DNA from: Diphasiastrum complanatum
Lineage: Eukaryota > Streptophyta > Lycopodiopsida > Lycopodiales > Lycopodiaceae
Direction: 5' to 3'
Length of the DNA: 64,000 nucleotides
NCBI GenBank assembly: GCA_029204225.1
Contig: CM055095.1
Coordinates: 49,796,841 to 49,860,840 of the forward strand
The notes under the pieces are model-generated. The model was not told where the DNA came from, made no database searches, and saw only the letters and a program-made list of their open reading frames with translations. This document shows positions 47,620-58,161 of this stretch, piece by piece. Within the stretch, counting starts at the first letter, position 1; each line of letters begins with the position of its first letter. A program made the translations under genes and the position numbers.

Positions 47620-48260
47620 GGTGGAGGCTGTCCAGGGCCCTACCACCCATCACTTTCATTGATTTTTCTCCGTCAACCTTCCTGCAGATTGGTGGAGGTT
47701 GTCCAACGCCTTACCACCCATCACTTTAATCAATTTTTCTCCGTCATTTTTGCAGATTGATGGTGGCTATCCAACGCCCTACTGCCCATCACTTTCGACG
47801 ATTTCTTCATCATTTTTTGCAGTTTTGGTGAAGGCTGTCCAGCGCCCTGCTAACCCATCACTTTCATCGATTTCTTCGGCAGATTTTCATTGTTTTTGCA
47901 GATTTGGTAGCTATTGCCCAGCGCCCTACTACCTCATCATTTTCGACACTTTTCGTCACCGATTTGCTATCCATTTTTTATATTGATTGGAGGCTGTCCA
48001 GCACCCTACTACCATCTCATTTTTAGCGGTAACCCATCACTTTCGTCGATTTTTTCGGCAGATTTTCATTGTTTTTGCAGATTTGGTAGCTATTGTCCAG
48101 CGCCCTATTACCGTCTCATTTTCAGCGGTTCTTTTCACCGACTTGCTGTCCGATTCGGCTATTGATTGGAGGCTGTTCGGCACCTTACTTCAGCACCTTT
48201 TTTCAGCCTATTCTTCAGCATATTGTGGATATTGGTAGTTGCTGCCCAATGCCCCATAAT
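47620..48260 (+). repeat. Nine tandem units in the gypsy H leader
   Basis: A unit built on GGAGGCTGTCCAGCGCCCTAC, then CCCATCACTTTC, then TCGATTTCTTC and a T-rich GCAGATT, recurs at about 47,627, 47,695, 47,763, 47,832, 47,911, 47,991, 48,088, 48,168 and 48,234. Steps are mostly 66-80 bases, one 97. It lies wholly in the untranslated leader between primer-binding site and gag. Role unknown; RNA structure, packaging or translation control are possibilities. Confidence 0.8.
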
Positions 48261-48650
48261 CTTCAGCTTTTACCTCTCTTTGTTGGCACTACCGAGTGAA
48301 CGACGAATCAGCACCCACCCAGGTATTGCTTGCGCCCTTTTTGCACTTCCTTTTTGCACCTACTTGCTGTATTTTCTGCTCACATACTGCTCTTTCCAGC
48401 CCCCTATTCCTGTTCATATTTGTTGCCTCACACCCTCCTCTGTCCATTTTTTCATTTTGTTAGAAATCTTCTACTTTCTCAGCCTCTCATTTTCTGATTA
48501 TTATGCATCTTGATTGACTGTTTACGTGTCATTTTTGGTGATTTCGGAAGTTAGAGTAAGTTGGGGTGACGACAAATGTCCTCTCCCTCAGGTTTTTGTC
48601 CCTTCCTTAGTCCCTAGGGCGATCAGAAGACCCTCCGCAGAGCTCTTTAG

Positions 48651-49733
48651 ATGATCGTTTTACACATTGATTCCTGCATGGATCATCTTGAGAATCGTAT
48701 TGATCGTATTTTTTCTAGCCTTGAGACTATCCTACCACGAGGGGATACCACCCCTCCAGACATTCTTCATCGTCCTGGTAAAGCACCTTTATTTCCTATT
48801 TTGAGTACGCCTACTCCTGCTCCATCTCCATCTTCAGGAGGTGCTTTTGGTAATACGTTTGGTCTCCTTTCATATAGTGCTAGTTCTTATGGGTCTCCTT
48901 TCGGGTCTTCTGTACCACCACCTGGATTTCCCTCCGCACCACCAGGATTTCCTTCTACTTTTTTAGGTAATCCTGAGCCTCATTTTGCTCGTGATTTTCG
49001 TGATCGCATCCAGCTTACTACTTATTCTGGTTCAACTGATGGGAATATCTTGGAAAATTGGTTCTCTAAGTTAGAAACCTATTTTCTTATGTATCCCAAG
49101 ACTGAAACCCAGAAAGTGCAGTTGGCTGCGTTACGTTTAGATGGTCGAGCTCAGACTTGGTGGCGTGTCTATCGCTCTGAGCCTACTCGTGAGGGATTAC
49201 ATATATGGCCTACTTTTCGACATGATCTTCGTATGGCTATGATTGACCCACAGTGGTTGGTTCGCCATCGTGATCTGTTTCGTAGCCTTCGCCATACTAG
49301 TCATTTGACTGCTTATATTGATCAGTTTACTGAGCTTTCTTACCTTTTTATTGATCTTCATCCTACAGAGCTTATTTCACGTTTTATTGCTGGTCTTAGA
49401 GGCTCCTTACGATATGATGTTTCCTCTTTTCGACCTCCTACTCTCTCAGATGCTATCTCCCTGGCTACTACCCTGCAGCATAAGTATCCTGAGTTGTCCA
49501 CTTCTTCTCGTTTTTCTCGCCCTCTTTCCACTGCTTCTCCTACTTTGGCTTCTTCTACTACCATTCCCCCTCGCCCTTCTACACCTCGCCCTGCCTTTGT
49601 TCGTCGTTATTCAGCCGCAGAGTTCGCTGAGATTCAGCAGAAGCACCTCTGTTATCGCTGTAAGAGTCCAGATCATCTCGCCCGTGATTGCCGACAGTCT
49701 CCTGGTCCTCCTACCGCTGTTTTTTTACCATGA
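48651..49733 (+). CDS. Gypsy H Gag
   Basis: An open frame of 360 codons. ATG at 48,651 gives the longest frame; ATG at 48,678 (MDHLENRIDRIF) is a plausible alternative start. A Pro/Ser/Gly-rich segment is followed by the retrotransposon gag core: YSGSTDGNILENWFSKLETY, AALRLDGRAQTWW, FIAGLRGSLRYDV. A canonical zinc knuckle CYRCKSPDHLARDC lies near the end. The frame stops at 49,731 just after a run of seven T (49,720-49,726). With six T the frame would run into Pol, so this is an indel or a frameshift site. Confidence 0.88.
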   Translation: MIVLHIDSCMDHLENRIDRIFSSLETILPRGDTTPPDILHRPGKAPLFPILSTPTPAPSPSSGGAFGNTFGLLSYSASSYGSPFGSSVPPPGFPSAPPGFPSTFLGNPEPHFARDFRDRIQLTTYSGSTDGNILENWFSKLETYFLMYPKTETQKVQLAALRLDGRAQTWWRVYRSEPTREGLHIWPTFRHDLRMAMIDPQWLVRHRDLFRSLRHTSHLTAYIDQFTELSYLFIDLHPTELISRFIAGLRGSLRYDVSSFRPPTLSDAISLATTLQHKYPELSTSSRFSRPLSTASPTLASSTTIPPRPSTPRPAFVRRYSAAEFAEIQQKHLCYRCKSPDHLARDCRQSPGPPTAVFLP

Positions 49734-50400
49734 GGCTCTTACTCTTGATGATTCTGATGTTTATATCCAGATTCTTGATACTCCTGACCCACATTCTATT
49801 GATGAGTCGGCTGACCCGCTTCCTGATGATCCTGCTTCTGCCGCTTGCCATGCGCAGCTTGCTTATGCTACTTGGGCTTGGCGTCCTGGTCCTCGATCTA
49901 TTCGGTTACGTGTTCGCTTTTTGGGATGAGTGTATATTGCTTTGGTGGATACGGGCAGTACACACTCATTTATTAGCAATTACATTTCCACCAGGATTCG
50001 TGCTACACCTATTTCTGCTACACAGTCTCTCGAGGTCGAGGTTGCTAGCTCACATACTTTTATCAGCTCTCAGATGTTTCAGGGCTTGGACTATAGCATT
50101 GGTGACTTCTCTGGACAGGCAGATTTCTATATTACTCCTCTGGAGCACTATGATATTATTCTTGGTGCAGATTGGTTTTCATCCCTTGGTACTGTTGCTG
50201 TGGATCTTTCTCAACAGACATTGTCTTTTACACATGCTAGTCGGCATCATTTACTTTCTGGTATTGATTCCCAGGGTGACTATCGGTTGGTTACCGAGAA
50301 GCAGTTTATGTGTAGCCTGCCAAAGGCTCAGGGTGCAGCTCTTTTTATCATTCAGAGTACATCAGTTGCTGCTCCTCCTGCTCCATCCATGGGTCCTCTT
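49734..50400 (+). pseudogene. Gypsy H protease
   Basis: After the T-run the +1 frame (YHEALTLDDSDVYIQ) leads to a TGA at 49,927 and then LVDTGSTHSFIS, the aspartic protease active site, and IILGADWFSSLG, its C-terminal motif. The spacing is normal for chromovirus protease. Confidence 0.85.
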
Positions 50401-51800
50401 CCTCAGGTGATTTCTGACTTATTGCATCGGTATTCTGTGGTCTTTTCAGAACCTACGTCTCTGCCACCATTACGAGATGTCACCCACCATATTGATCTTA
50501 TTCCTGGTGCTAACCCACCCTCTCGTGCTCCATATCGTATGTCTAAAGATGAATGTGATGAGGTCCAGCTCCAAATTGCTTCCCTTTTACGTCAGGGCCT
50601 CATTGTTCCTAGCCATAGTCCTTTTGGTGCTCCTGTCCTCCTTGTTGCCTAAAAAGATGGAACCAAACGCCTTTGCATTGACTATCGTGCTTTAAACAAG
50701 CTGACTATCCGTAATCAGTATCCTATACCTCACATGGATGACCTTTTTTATCAGCTTGGCACTTCTTCCATCTTTTCCAAAATTGACCTACGTTCTGGAT
50801 ACTACCAAATTAGGATGCGCCCTTCTGATGAGCATAAGACTGCATTTCGTACTCATTTGGGTTTGTATGAATTTCGTGTTCTTCCATTTGGTGTTCAGAA
50901 TGGTCCACCGACATTTCAGAATCCTATGAATAATATTTTACGTCCTCTGTTTGTGTCTTTGTTTATTTTGATGACATTCTTGGTTTTAGTACTTCTTTGT
51001 CTGATCATGTAAAACATCTATCTTCTGTGTTTAAAATACTTATTAAGCATCAACTGTTCGCCAAATTGTCCAAATGTTCTTTTGTCGTGGCTGAAATCGA
51101 ATTTTTGGGTTTTCTTATTTGTGGTGGACGTATTCGTCTTGATCCTCGGAAAGTTCAGGCTATTGAGAATTGGCCTGTCCCAACCGATGTTCATTCTGTT
51201 CATATGTTTTAAGGTATGGCAACCCATCTTCGTCGTCCTGTTCAGTATTTTGCCACTGTGGCTGCTCCACTTCATTCGTTATTAAAGAAGTCTCATGCCT
51301 TTGTTTGGACTTCTGAGTGTCAAACTGCTTTTGATGCTTTACGTCATGCCATTGTTTCTGCTACTGTTATGTGTCTTCCCCAGTTTGATCAGTGTTTTAT
51401 TGTTGAGACTGATACTAGTGCTATTGGTTTAGGCGCTCTTCTCCGTCAGTCCAAGTGTGTTATTGCTTATGAGTCTCGTCGTTTGCGCTCTTATGAGCAA
51501 CGTTACTCTGTACATGAAAAAGAGCTACTTGCTGTCATCCATGCTCTTAAGAAATGGCGTCATTATTTGTATCGTGTTCCCGTTGATATTATTACTGATC
51601 ATCAAACTCTTCGTTATCTTTTTTCTCATCTGATCTTACTGATCGTCAATATCGTTGGTTACAATTTTTACAGTCTTTTCATTTTGATATTTTGTATCGT
51701 CCAGGCAAGGCAAACACGGCCGCTGATGCTTTATCTCGTCTTCCTGCATTGTTACATAGTATTGTTGCTTCAGTTCCTTCTTGGTTTGATGATTTACCGG
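50401..51800 (+). pseudogene. Gypsy H reverse transcriptase and RNase H
   Basis: RT motifs: PYRMSKDECDEVQLQIASLL, a stop at 50,650 (TAA before [16 protein letters not shown]), [31 protein letters not shown]. After a frameshift near 50,950, the catalytic YFDD (about 50,967) and FVVAEIEFLGFLI follow. A stop at 51,210 precedes RNase H: VETDTSAIGLGALL, YSVHEKELLAVIHALKKWRH and ITDHQTLRYL (D-E-D residues present). The PGKANTAADALSRLP end lies in another frame at about 51,700. Confidence 0.9.
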
Positions 51801-53281
51801 CCGCATATTTGTCTTGTTCTGACTTTTCTGATGTTTATCATACTTGTCCCCTTTCGTCCTCTCGGAAGTTCCAGGTTTATCTATTGTTGATGATCGTTTA
51901 TACCACTATGGTGCTTTATATATTCCCAGTTCTCTTTCCATTCGTCCTCAGTTGTTGTCTGATGCTCATGCTTCCCCTATTGGTGGCCATTTTGGTTTTC
52001 AAAAGTCTTATGCACGTCTTAAAGACAATTTCTATTGGCCATCAATGAAGTCTGACCTAGCCCATCTTATTCGTGATTGTCCTTTTTGTGCCCGTAATAA
52101 ATACTCCCGTGGCTAAGTCCGCTGGTTTGCTCCAGAGTTGGCCCATTCCTCATCGCCGGTGGACAGATATTTCTATGGAGTTTATCCTTGGTCTTCCTCA
52201 TACCCGCCGTGGTCATGACTCTTGTATGGTGGTGGTAGATCGGTTCTAGAAACAGGCACACTTTATACCGGTCCGCAGTACTATTACAGCTCAGCAGTGC
52301 GCACGTCTTTTTCTATCAGATATTTTTCGCCTGCATGGTATGCCACGTACTATCCTATCTGATCGGGATAGTAAGTTTACATCTACGTTCTGGACAGAGC
52401 TTATGCGTATTTTGGATGTACAGCTTCTGATGGGTACTGCTTATCATTCTACTGCTGATGGGTAGACTGAGGTCCTTAATCGGATCCTTGAGGATTACCT
52501 TCGACATTTTGTTTCTCCTTCTGGGAAGGATTGGGACCAGCATTTATGTTTGGCAGAGTATAGCTATAATAGCTCTATTAGTACCAGCACTGGAGTTTCA
52601 CCTTTCTTATTGGCTCATGGGTATGCTCCACTTTTGCAAGGGGGGGTGCCTCTTCCTCCTGATGATACACCAGTTACCATTGCTTCTTTTTTATCCGGTG
52701 CTCGTGAGCTTATTGCTAGGGCTACTACTCACTTACAGCATGTTCAGCAGCGCTATCAGACTTATATTGATCGTCATCGCCGTCATGTTGAGTTTCAGGT
52801 TGGTGATATGGTTTACCTCCGGTTACGCTTTGCACGTCATCACTTTGTTCAGGGTCACGCTGCTACTGAGAAGCTTGCACCATGCTATTATGGGCCTTAC
52901 TGTATCTTGGGTCGCCTCAGCCCTGTTACATACCGGTTACAGTTGCCTGATTCTACACGAGCTTGTGATATCTTTCATGTTAGCCTGTTACGAGCTGCCA
53001 TTGAGGATGATGCTCCTCGCAATCTCACATTTCCTACAGAGCCAGAGCTGTTCCCTTTTTTGCCAGCCGCTATCCATCAGGCTCGCCTTCAGTACAGTCG
53101 ACGTCGCAGGCAGGTTCAGTTTTTAGTACAGTGGGATGGTCGTCCGCTTGAGGAGGCCACTTGGGAGCCTATTGATGTGTTTTATCATACACCATTATTG
53201 GCAGATCAGGCTTCAGCCCTCATGGGTTTAGTTCTCTCCTCTACTACAGATGTCATTGTAGATGTTCCCTCTGCTTCATGA
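51801..53281 (+). pseudogene. Gypsy H integrase with chromodomain
   Basis: Zinc-binding part: GGHFGFQKSYARLKDNFYWP and CPFCARNK, with a stop soon after (52,114). Core: [13 protein letters not shown] (D), ILSDRDSKFTS (D), TEVLNRILEDYLRHF (E); stops at about 52,248 and 52,465 replace Trp/Gln codons. From 52,550 the frame is open for 243 codons, including VGDMVYLRLR, KLAPCYYGPYCILGRLSPVT and DIFHVSLL. It ends in a chromodomain: VQFLVQWDGRPLEEATWEP. The chromodomain places H among the chromoviruses. Confidence 0.9.
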
Positions 53282-53498
53282 TTCGGCTAGCTATGACTAT
53301 TCTTTATTGTCGTATTTGCTTAGTACTTGCTTTACATAGTTATGATGCTTTTGGGGTATCTGTTGTGACGACTTATGTCCTCTCCATCAGTATTTCCATT
53401 AGTTCGTGATTTTTCAGTATTTAGCATGCTTACATTATTGTTTTAGATAGTCATTATGCTTGCTAGCCGGTGGAGGGCTTTGCTTTTCTGCAGGAGAG

Positions 53499-53770
53499 AG
53501 TTATGGACTTGGCAAATTACATTCGCCGCATCCATTCTTTTAGTGTTATTATGCATAAGCAGGCCTAAGGGCCCTTTTTATTCAAATACTGGCCTTGGGC
53601 CCTATTTGGTTATATTTTTAGGACTTGGTCACATTGATTTAGGGCAGCATTGTATTCCTTTATTCAGTTTATGATGATTGCTCCTCTTTTAGCCCCCTTA
53701 AGCATTCTCTTCCTGCTTTCTAGCTTAAGTCCTGCTTTCTAGCATAGCTAGTGAATCTTAGCTTGTAACT
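53499..53770 (+). repeat. 3' LTR of gypsy H (272 bp, TATA block deleted)
   Basis: AGTTATGGACTTGG ... CTTGTAACT. It matches the 5' LTR but lacks about 85 bases after CACATTGATT, including the TATA-like block. The polypurine tract GCAGGAGAG lies at 53,490-53,498. Confidence 0.85.
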
Positions 53771-53775
53771 GGGGG

Positions 53776-53967
53776 TTTTGTCCCATACCTTGGCAGGGGA
53801 TAGGAAGTTGCCTGATGGCCCTCTCGTTTTGCCTTGACAAATAAAGAAACAGAGCTTGGAAAGGATTACCATTGTTGCAAGCGACATGCGAGAGTCGGAT
53901 CTAGCTATAGAGGTCCTATCCTGAGTTTGTCATTAAGGAGCGGTGACATTCTTTAGGAGGGAAAAAG
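53776..53967 (+). pseudogene. Gypsy J C-terminal Pol tail and polypurine tract
   Basis: Non-H sequence between H and the J 3' LTR. A degenerate Pol end (SYPEFVIKE-like near 53,920) is followed by AGGAGGGAAAAAG (53,955-53,967), a polypurine tract just before TGTTAGGATCC. It indicates that J was also a chromodomain-type gypsy. Confidence 0.5.
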
Positions 53968-54400
53968 TGTTAGGATCCAGTCATGGACCTAAGGCATCTC
54001 AGCGAGAGCGGTAGCTCCAGAGGTCATAGGACCGACACTGACGGTCGATGACTCCCCCATCAAAGGCACCTGAGGCTAATTGCAACCAAGTGTGTTTGGT
54101 AGAGCCAACGTACAATTGACCTAGTTAACCCGTAATTTGGCAGGCAATAACTAGCGTTAGTCGTCATGTGATCGATTCGGTCTTATAGCCATGTGTACAG
54201 AGGGCATGGGATTGGCATAGCACTAGGACACCGTATTCATGGGTCAAGAGGGAAACTTGGTAGGCCAAGTGGACTTATGACCCACATGTGCGCCAAATGC
54301 CCTAGGACCAAAATAGTAGGCAGTGTGCTTAAAGGCTTGCCTTAAGATGGGAGGAAATTCATTCTCACACCGGCTAGCTTGGGGATAGGACCTTAAGCCT
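53968..54400 (+). repeat. Gypsy J 3' LTR
   Basis: TGTTAGGATCCAGTCATGG at 53,968 starts the LTR after the polypurine tract. The part from GTCATAGGACCG (54,024) to GTGCTTAAAGGC (54,336) matches 46,314-46,672. The 3' end is uncertain. Confidence 0.7.
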
Positions 54401-54683
54401 TAGAGTTACTGGCATGTAACAAATTTCCTATGATTAGATTCATTCTATTAGAATATTTTGGCAATTAGTTATTATGGTGTTTAGAATGAGTTTGTTTTGG
54501 TTTTCCATCAATCTTCTACCATCTGTTCTTGGTACAAGGACCTTTTTTTTCCGACGCTTTTGCAAAGTTAAGTACATAAATTCAATCAAAAAGAATATAT
54601 AATAGGTACACCTGATACCGATTATCACCGGCCCCAGTCAGAAGTTTGAGCATGTGCACAAGACGAGCATTCAAAAATTATGA
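54401..54683. other. Nothing recognised
   Basis: Short AT-rich stretch between the J LTR and the next chromodomain tail. Confidence 0.4.
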
Positions 54684-54896
54684 GTGGCACCTGAATCAAG
54701 TAATATGCTCACTTCCTTACCATGCACGGACCTGACAGAGTATTGGACCGAAGAGAGAGACGGCTTAGAACCCCGTCTGATCCGTGAGTACTTGATTGCA
54801 TGGCAAGGTAGACCTCTCACTGATGCTATCTGGGAGACCATGCACGCTTTGCATGCACAATACCCTTATTTTACTATCGCAAATGATGTTCCTTGA
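54684..54896 (+). pseudogene. Chromodomain tail of another gypsy element
   Basis: IREYLIAWQGRPLTDAIWET followed by LHAQYPYFTIANDVP and a stop is the C-terminal chromodomain and tail of a chromovirus Pol. GGAGGGAAGGAA right after is a polypurine tract, and TGTCATTCTTGCCTCAG (54,909) probably starts its LTR. The upstream part is missing. Confidence 0.8.
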
Positions 54897-54908
54897 GGAG
54901 GGAAGGAA

Positions 54909-55450
54909 TGTCATTCTTGCCTCAGTGTGAACACGTCGGACTTGTAAATTTTAAAAAATTTACAAATGGCTCACACCGGCCTGTGGTGTTTCGTAAGAAA
55001 ATGTAAATAGCAGGTTTCTGGTAGCTTGTTGACTTGCTTGTATTTGGTATAGGGTACTAGGTCTTAATTTAGAGGCCGATGGATTGACCTCCTAAAAAGT
55101 AGGAGAGTTGACCCATCAATGGGACATGTGTCATATGCTCATTGGGACACTTGGTCCAGTGCATGAGCGAACGGTCCTCCTACTTGCTTGCCAATGTGTC
55201 AAGGTACTGCCAAGTGCAAGTGTCGATTGTGCACGGGGCTCGCCATGTGTCAATGTTTAGAAAGGGGCACCTGAAGAGGAACTAAAGAGAAGGTCAACAA
55301 GACGTTTTCCCTCGGAGTCATCAAAAGCATGTTTTTTCGGGCGGAGTGTGCAATGGAGAGAGCGTCGAGCGGAGCGAAGGAGGTGAGGTTCAGAGTGCGG
55401 GCATGGGTGACAAGATGATGTAGAGAGCGACACTCGGTATCATATCATGG
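54909..55450 (+). repeat. Probable LTR of the 54.7-kb gypsy remnant
   Basis: Begins TGTCATTCTTGCC after the polypurine tract and contains a TTTTAAAAAATTTACAAATG stretch and GGACATGTGTCATATGC. No second copy is in the window, so the end is a guess. Confidence 0.4.
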
Positions 55451-55515
55451 GGGGTGTGGAGGACGTAGTGATGAGGGACGCGTGTGTTTGCATTTATGTG
55501 CCTTAGATGGAAAGG

Positions 55516-56530
55516 CTAAGGAAGCAGCGGTATGAAGAGAGGTGCTAAGGAAATCTGCTTGAGTCTCGACTGTACTATCATGCGGAAAGGAATGAAGTAG
55601 GGAGGTAAGAAATTCCTGGTAGACGGGTGCATATAGAGAGCTGAATGTATACCTGCACGGGCAAGCAAGGGATGTGGGGATAACTGGGGAGGTGGGAGGC
55701 GACCAATAGCAATGGAGAGATAGGAGGGATCAGAGAGAGTGGTGGGGGAGATGTGAAAATTAGAGATGAGAGGTATGGAGGATGGTGATCCCATGAGGTA
55801 GTCTACAACACTATGTCCGCCACTGTGAGGATGACAAGTATAACTGCCGGAATCTGGCCAGCAAGTTAGGCCATTGTAAATGGCTAACTCATGTGCCTCT
55901 CCAAACTGCAACAAATGCTCACCGTAGGGGGTAATAGGTCCCAAGCCGTCCTCTGAAACCCTGGTAACTCCCATCTCGTCGTTGTCGAGGGCATGAACGT
56001 GGAGCTGGTCGGTGATGTCATAAAACTCTGACTGTCGTGAGGAGGTTCGGGCATTAAAATCCCCAGTGAGGAAAATATGCCCTCGCTCTACGAATCTGAT
56101 AATATCAGGTGACAAATCAAGGTATGGTGAACCTGTGCCCTCTACAAAAGATGAAGACTCTGGAGGAAAGTAACATGCTGCCACAAAGAGGTCCCTGTCC
56201 AAACCAATGTCCTGTCCAACAATACGAATCCAAATATAACGTGCATGCTCGTCGTGTATGATGCACTCGATACTCGAATGAAGAGATTCTCTGTATAGGC
56301 ATGCCACCCCTCCGGATCCACGGGCACTAGTTGACTAGTCTCAAGCCTGAAAACGGAATCCCATCTGTATCCTGTAAAAATAGGTAATCCTCGCTCCGGA
56401 CTTTCGTGAGTCTCCATAAAAAACAATAAGTCTCTACCAGTGATGAAATCAATCAGGTTGCCAGCTATGGAAGATGAGTGTATACCATCGCAGTTCCATA
56501 CTCCAATCCGGAAATGGTGTGGATGGGGCC
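55516..56530 (-). pseudogene. LINE ORF2 endonuclease domain, RT missing
   Basis: Minus-strand apurinic-endonuclease-like domain of an L1-type LINE. IGVWNCDGIHSSSIAGNLID opens it; METHES holds the catalytic Glu; after a frame change, LFVAACYFPPE, FLTGDFNARTS (GDFN catalytic motif), PSGSYTCHPHSGGHSVVDYL and LSDPSYLS follow. The last motif is normally S-D-H; here the His is Pro. The open part runs to 55,516 and then nothing like RT is found, so the element lacks its 3' part. LINE copies usually lose the 5' end instead. Confidence 0.82.
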
Positions 56531-56564
56531 TCGGGGCACTCCCGAACCCGGGGACCCCAAATCC

Positions 56565-57510
56565 CTAGCACTGTGAGCTGCTAGGAGCGCTATCAAGAAA
56601 GCGGACTCGTCCATCACGGTAAATGACTCGTCTGCCAGACTCACGGGCTACCTGAAAGGCCTTACGTCTCTCCTCCACCTGGATATATGTGAGGTCATCG
56701 TCCATGTAGATAGTGGTACCACGTAGCTTAGCTCTGCATCGCAGAGCATCTCGACGGCTCTCCAGAGAAAAACGGATAATGAGTGTGGCTGCATCTCTGG
56801 TGGTCCTCCATGCGGTATCTAGTCCATTTGTCCTGTGTCCGAGAGTGGTGTCGAGAAAGCATTTAGCTTCAGCCAAGATCCTGTGTGTCTAGAATCCCGT
56901 GCGAACTCTAATGTTGTGGGCTTTTTGATCTCAAGACTTCTCTTCTAATATGGTGGCTGAGATAACCGAAGAGATAGGAGCGCTTGGTTTGGTGCCCTTT
57001 TTCAAAACGGATGCCCAAGAAAGTGCCTCTTCCTGCTGTTTCTCAAGCTTGGTTTCTAGCTCCCGTAACATATTGGTGGTGGACTCTGCGACTGCAACTT
57101 GTTTGGTCCCAATGGATTGTTCGAGCGATGCAACTCTGGACTGCAATATATTCTTTTCATTGATCAGAGAGGCAACCGTTCCTTTCAGGTATGAGATTTC
57201 TTGCCGCAAAGTCTGGAAATCTGCCTTGATTTGGTCGATCTAAAGAGGAGAAAAGTTCCATTGATTTAGAGGGCGTGTATGGGATACTTGTTGTAGATTG
57301 TGGTGTCGTGAGGAAAGAAGAGATAGCATTAGTCGGCGTTGGGAGGATGGGCTCTGAAAACGAGAGAAAGACAGAATCGGGATGGAGCGTAGGAGCAAGA
57401 TGAGCAGGCAGGGTCGGGATCGGTGGGCGGACAGGTTCCACATCGGCAGATGTCACGACAGGCAGGTACATCCAGAGATGGGGGCGCCACATCAGCAGGG
57501 GACGCCACAA
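56565..57510 (-). pseudogene. LINE ORF1-like protein
   Basis: Upstream of the endonuclease on the minus strand: a Pro/Ser/Thr-rich N-terminal part (57,510-57,160), a coiled coil (YLKGTVASLINEKNILQSRV ... LRELETKLEKQQEE, 57,209-56,931), then RDAATLIIRFSLESRRDALR and a basic end ERRKAFQVARESGRRVIYRD (56,876-56,565). This layout, coiled coil followed by an RNA-binding-like C-terminus, is that of LINE ORF1 chaperones. Frames shift at about 57,200 and 56,900. Confidence 0.65.
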
Positions 57511-57559
57511 CAGCAGGCAGCGCCCCCTGCGTGGTAGGCCGCAGCGCTACCCTATTTAG

Positions 57560-58152
57560 GCAAGACAGCGTAAGACAAGGAGATGCACGAAAATAGAGCA
57601 ATCAATTATCAGTTTGATTTTTTGAGCGAGATCGTCAGTGTCTCGCTTGTTGGCGGCCTGACGCTCTACTCTTTCGCTGTGTTTTGCTCGTTGGCAGACT
57701 TTCATGCACAGCTCTTTCTTATTTGCTCTACTCACGCACACTCTCTCTATGTATGTTTTGATCCAGAAATATGGTTCTTATCTCCACTGCGTGGAGTTTA
57801 CAAGATAGCTAAACAAAGAATTACAAGAGTAGTTAACGCTAATCAACTAATCAGTTACTCTCCGTCGTTGCTACCCGTTTCAGCTGGGCGTGAAGTCTAA
57901 GACTCCAAGCGCGTTGAGCTGCCAGCTGGCAGCACGAAAGATTCCTCTTTATTTCTTTCGTTTCCTTCGTTTCTTTCGTTTCTTTTCGCTTTGCGGTTCT
58001 TGCGGTCTTGGAGGCGTGTTTACGATTCGCGAATCGTTCGTCCTTCGTTTGTCCTAGAAGCACGCTGACTTTCGCGAATCCTTCGACCTTCGAGTCATGG
58101 CTCGTCGACTTTCGCGTTGCGGCAAAGTTGCAGGAGTTCACCATTTCTGACA
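57560..58152 (-). repeat. 3' LTR of copia K, 3' end truncated
   Basis: The minus strand starts TGTCAGAAATGGTG at 58,152 after the polypurine tract AAGAGGGAG (58,153-58,161). It breaks off near 57,560 after the CATCTCCTTG region, short of the GCGACA end. Confidence 0.82.
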
Positions 58153-58161
58153 CTCCCTCTT

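Larger units (their letters stand above)
47236..53770 (+). mobile_element. Gypsy H, chromovirus, structurally complete
   Basis: A 6,535-bp Ty3/gypsy element with two LTRs, tRNA-iMet primer-binding site, gag, protease, RT, RNase H, integrase with chromodomain, and polypurine tract. It is flanked by GGGGG (47,231-47,235 and 53,771-53,775). The LTR ends are AGTTA ... TAACT rather than TG...CA. It inserted into gypsy J. The coding region is well preserved, with a few stops and frameshifts, so it is younger than gypsy C and E. Confidence 0.9.

Noticed and set aside
47620-48260. CRISPR-like array
   Set aside because: Units are contiguous and diverged, in a plant retroelement leader; no spacers or cas genes.
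47699-48513. Overlapping open frames in the leader of gypsy H
   Set aside because: They arise from translating the tandem repeat in several frames; no protein family is visible.
49318-50410. Two long alternate frames (Leu/Phe-rich) over gag and protease of H
   Set aside because: Out-of-frame shadows of the real gag and protease frames, which carry the zinc knuckle and DTGS motif.
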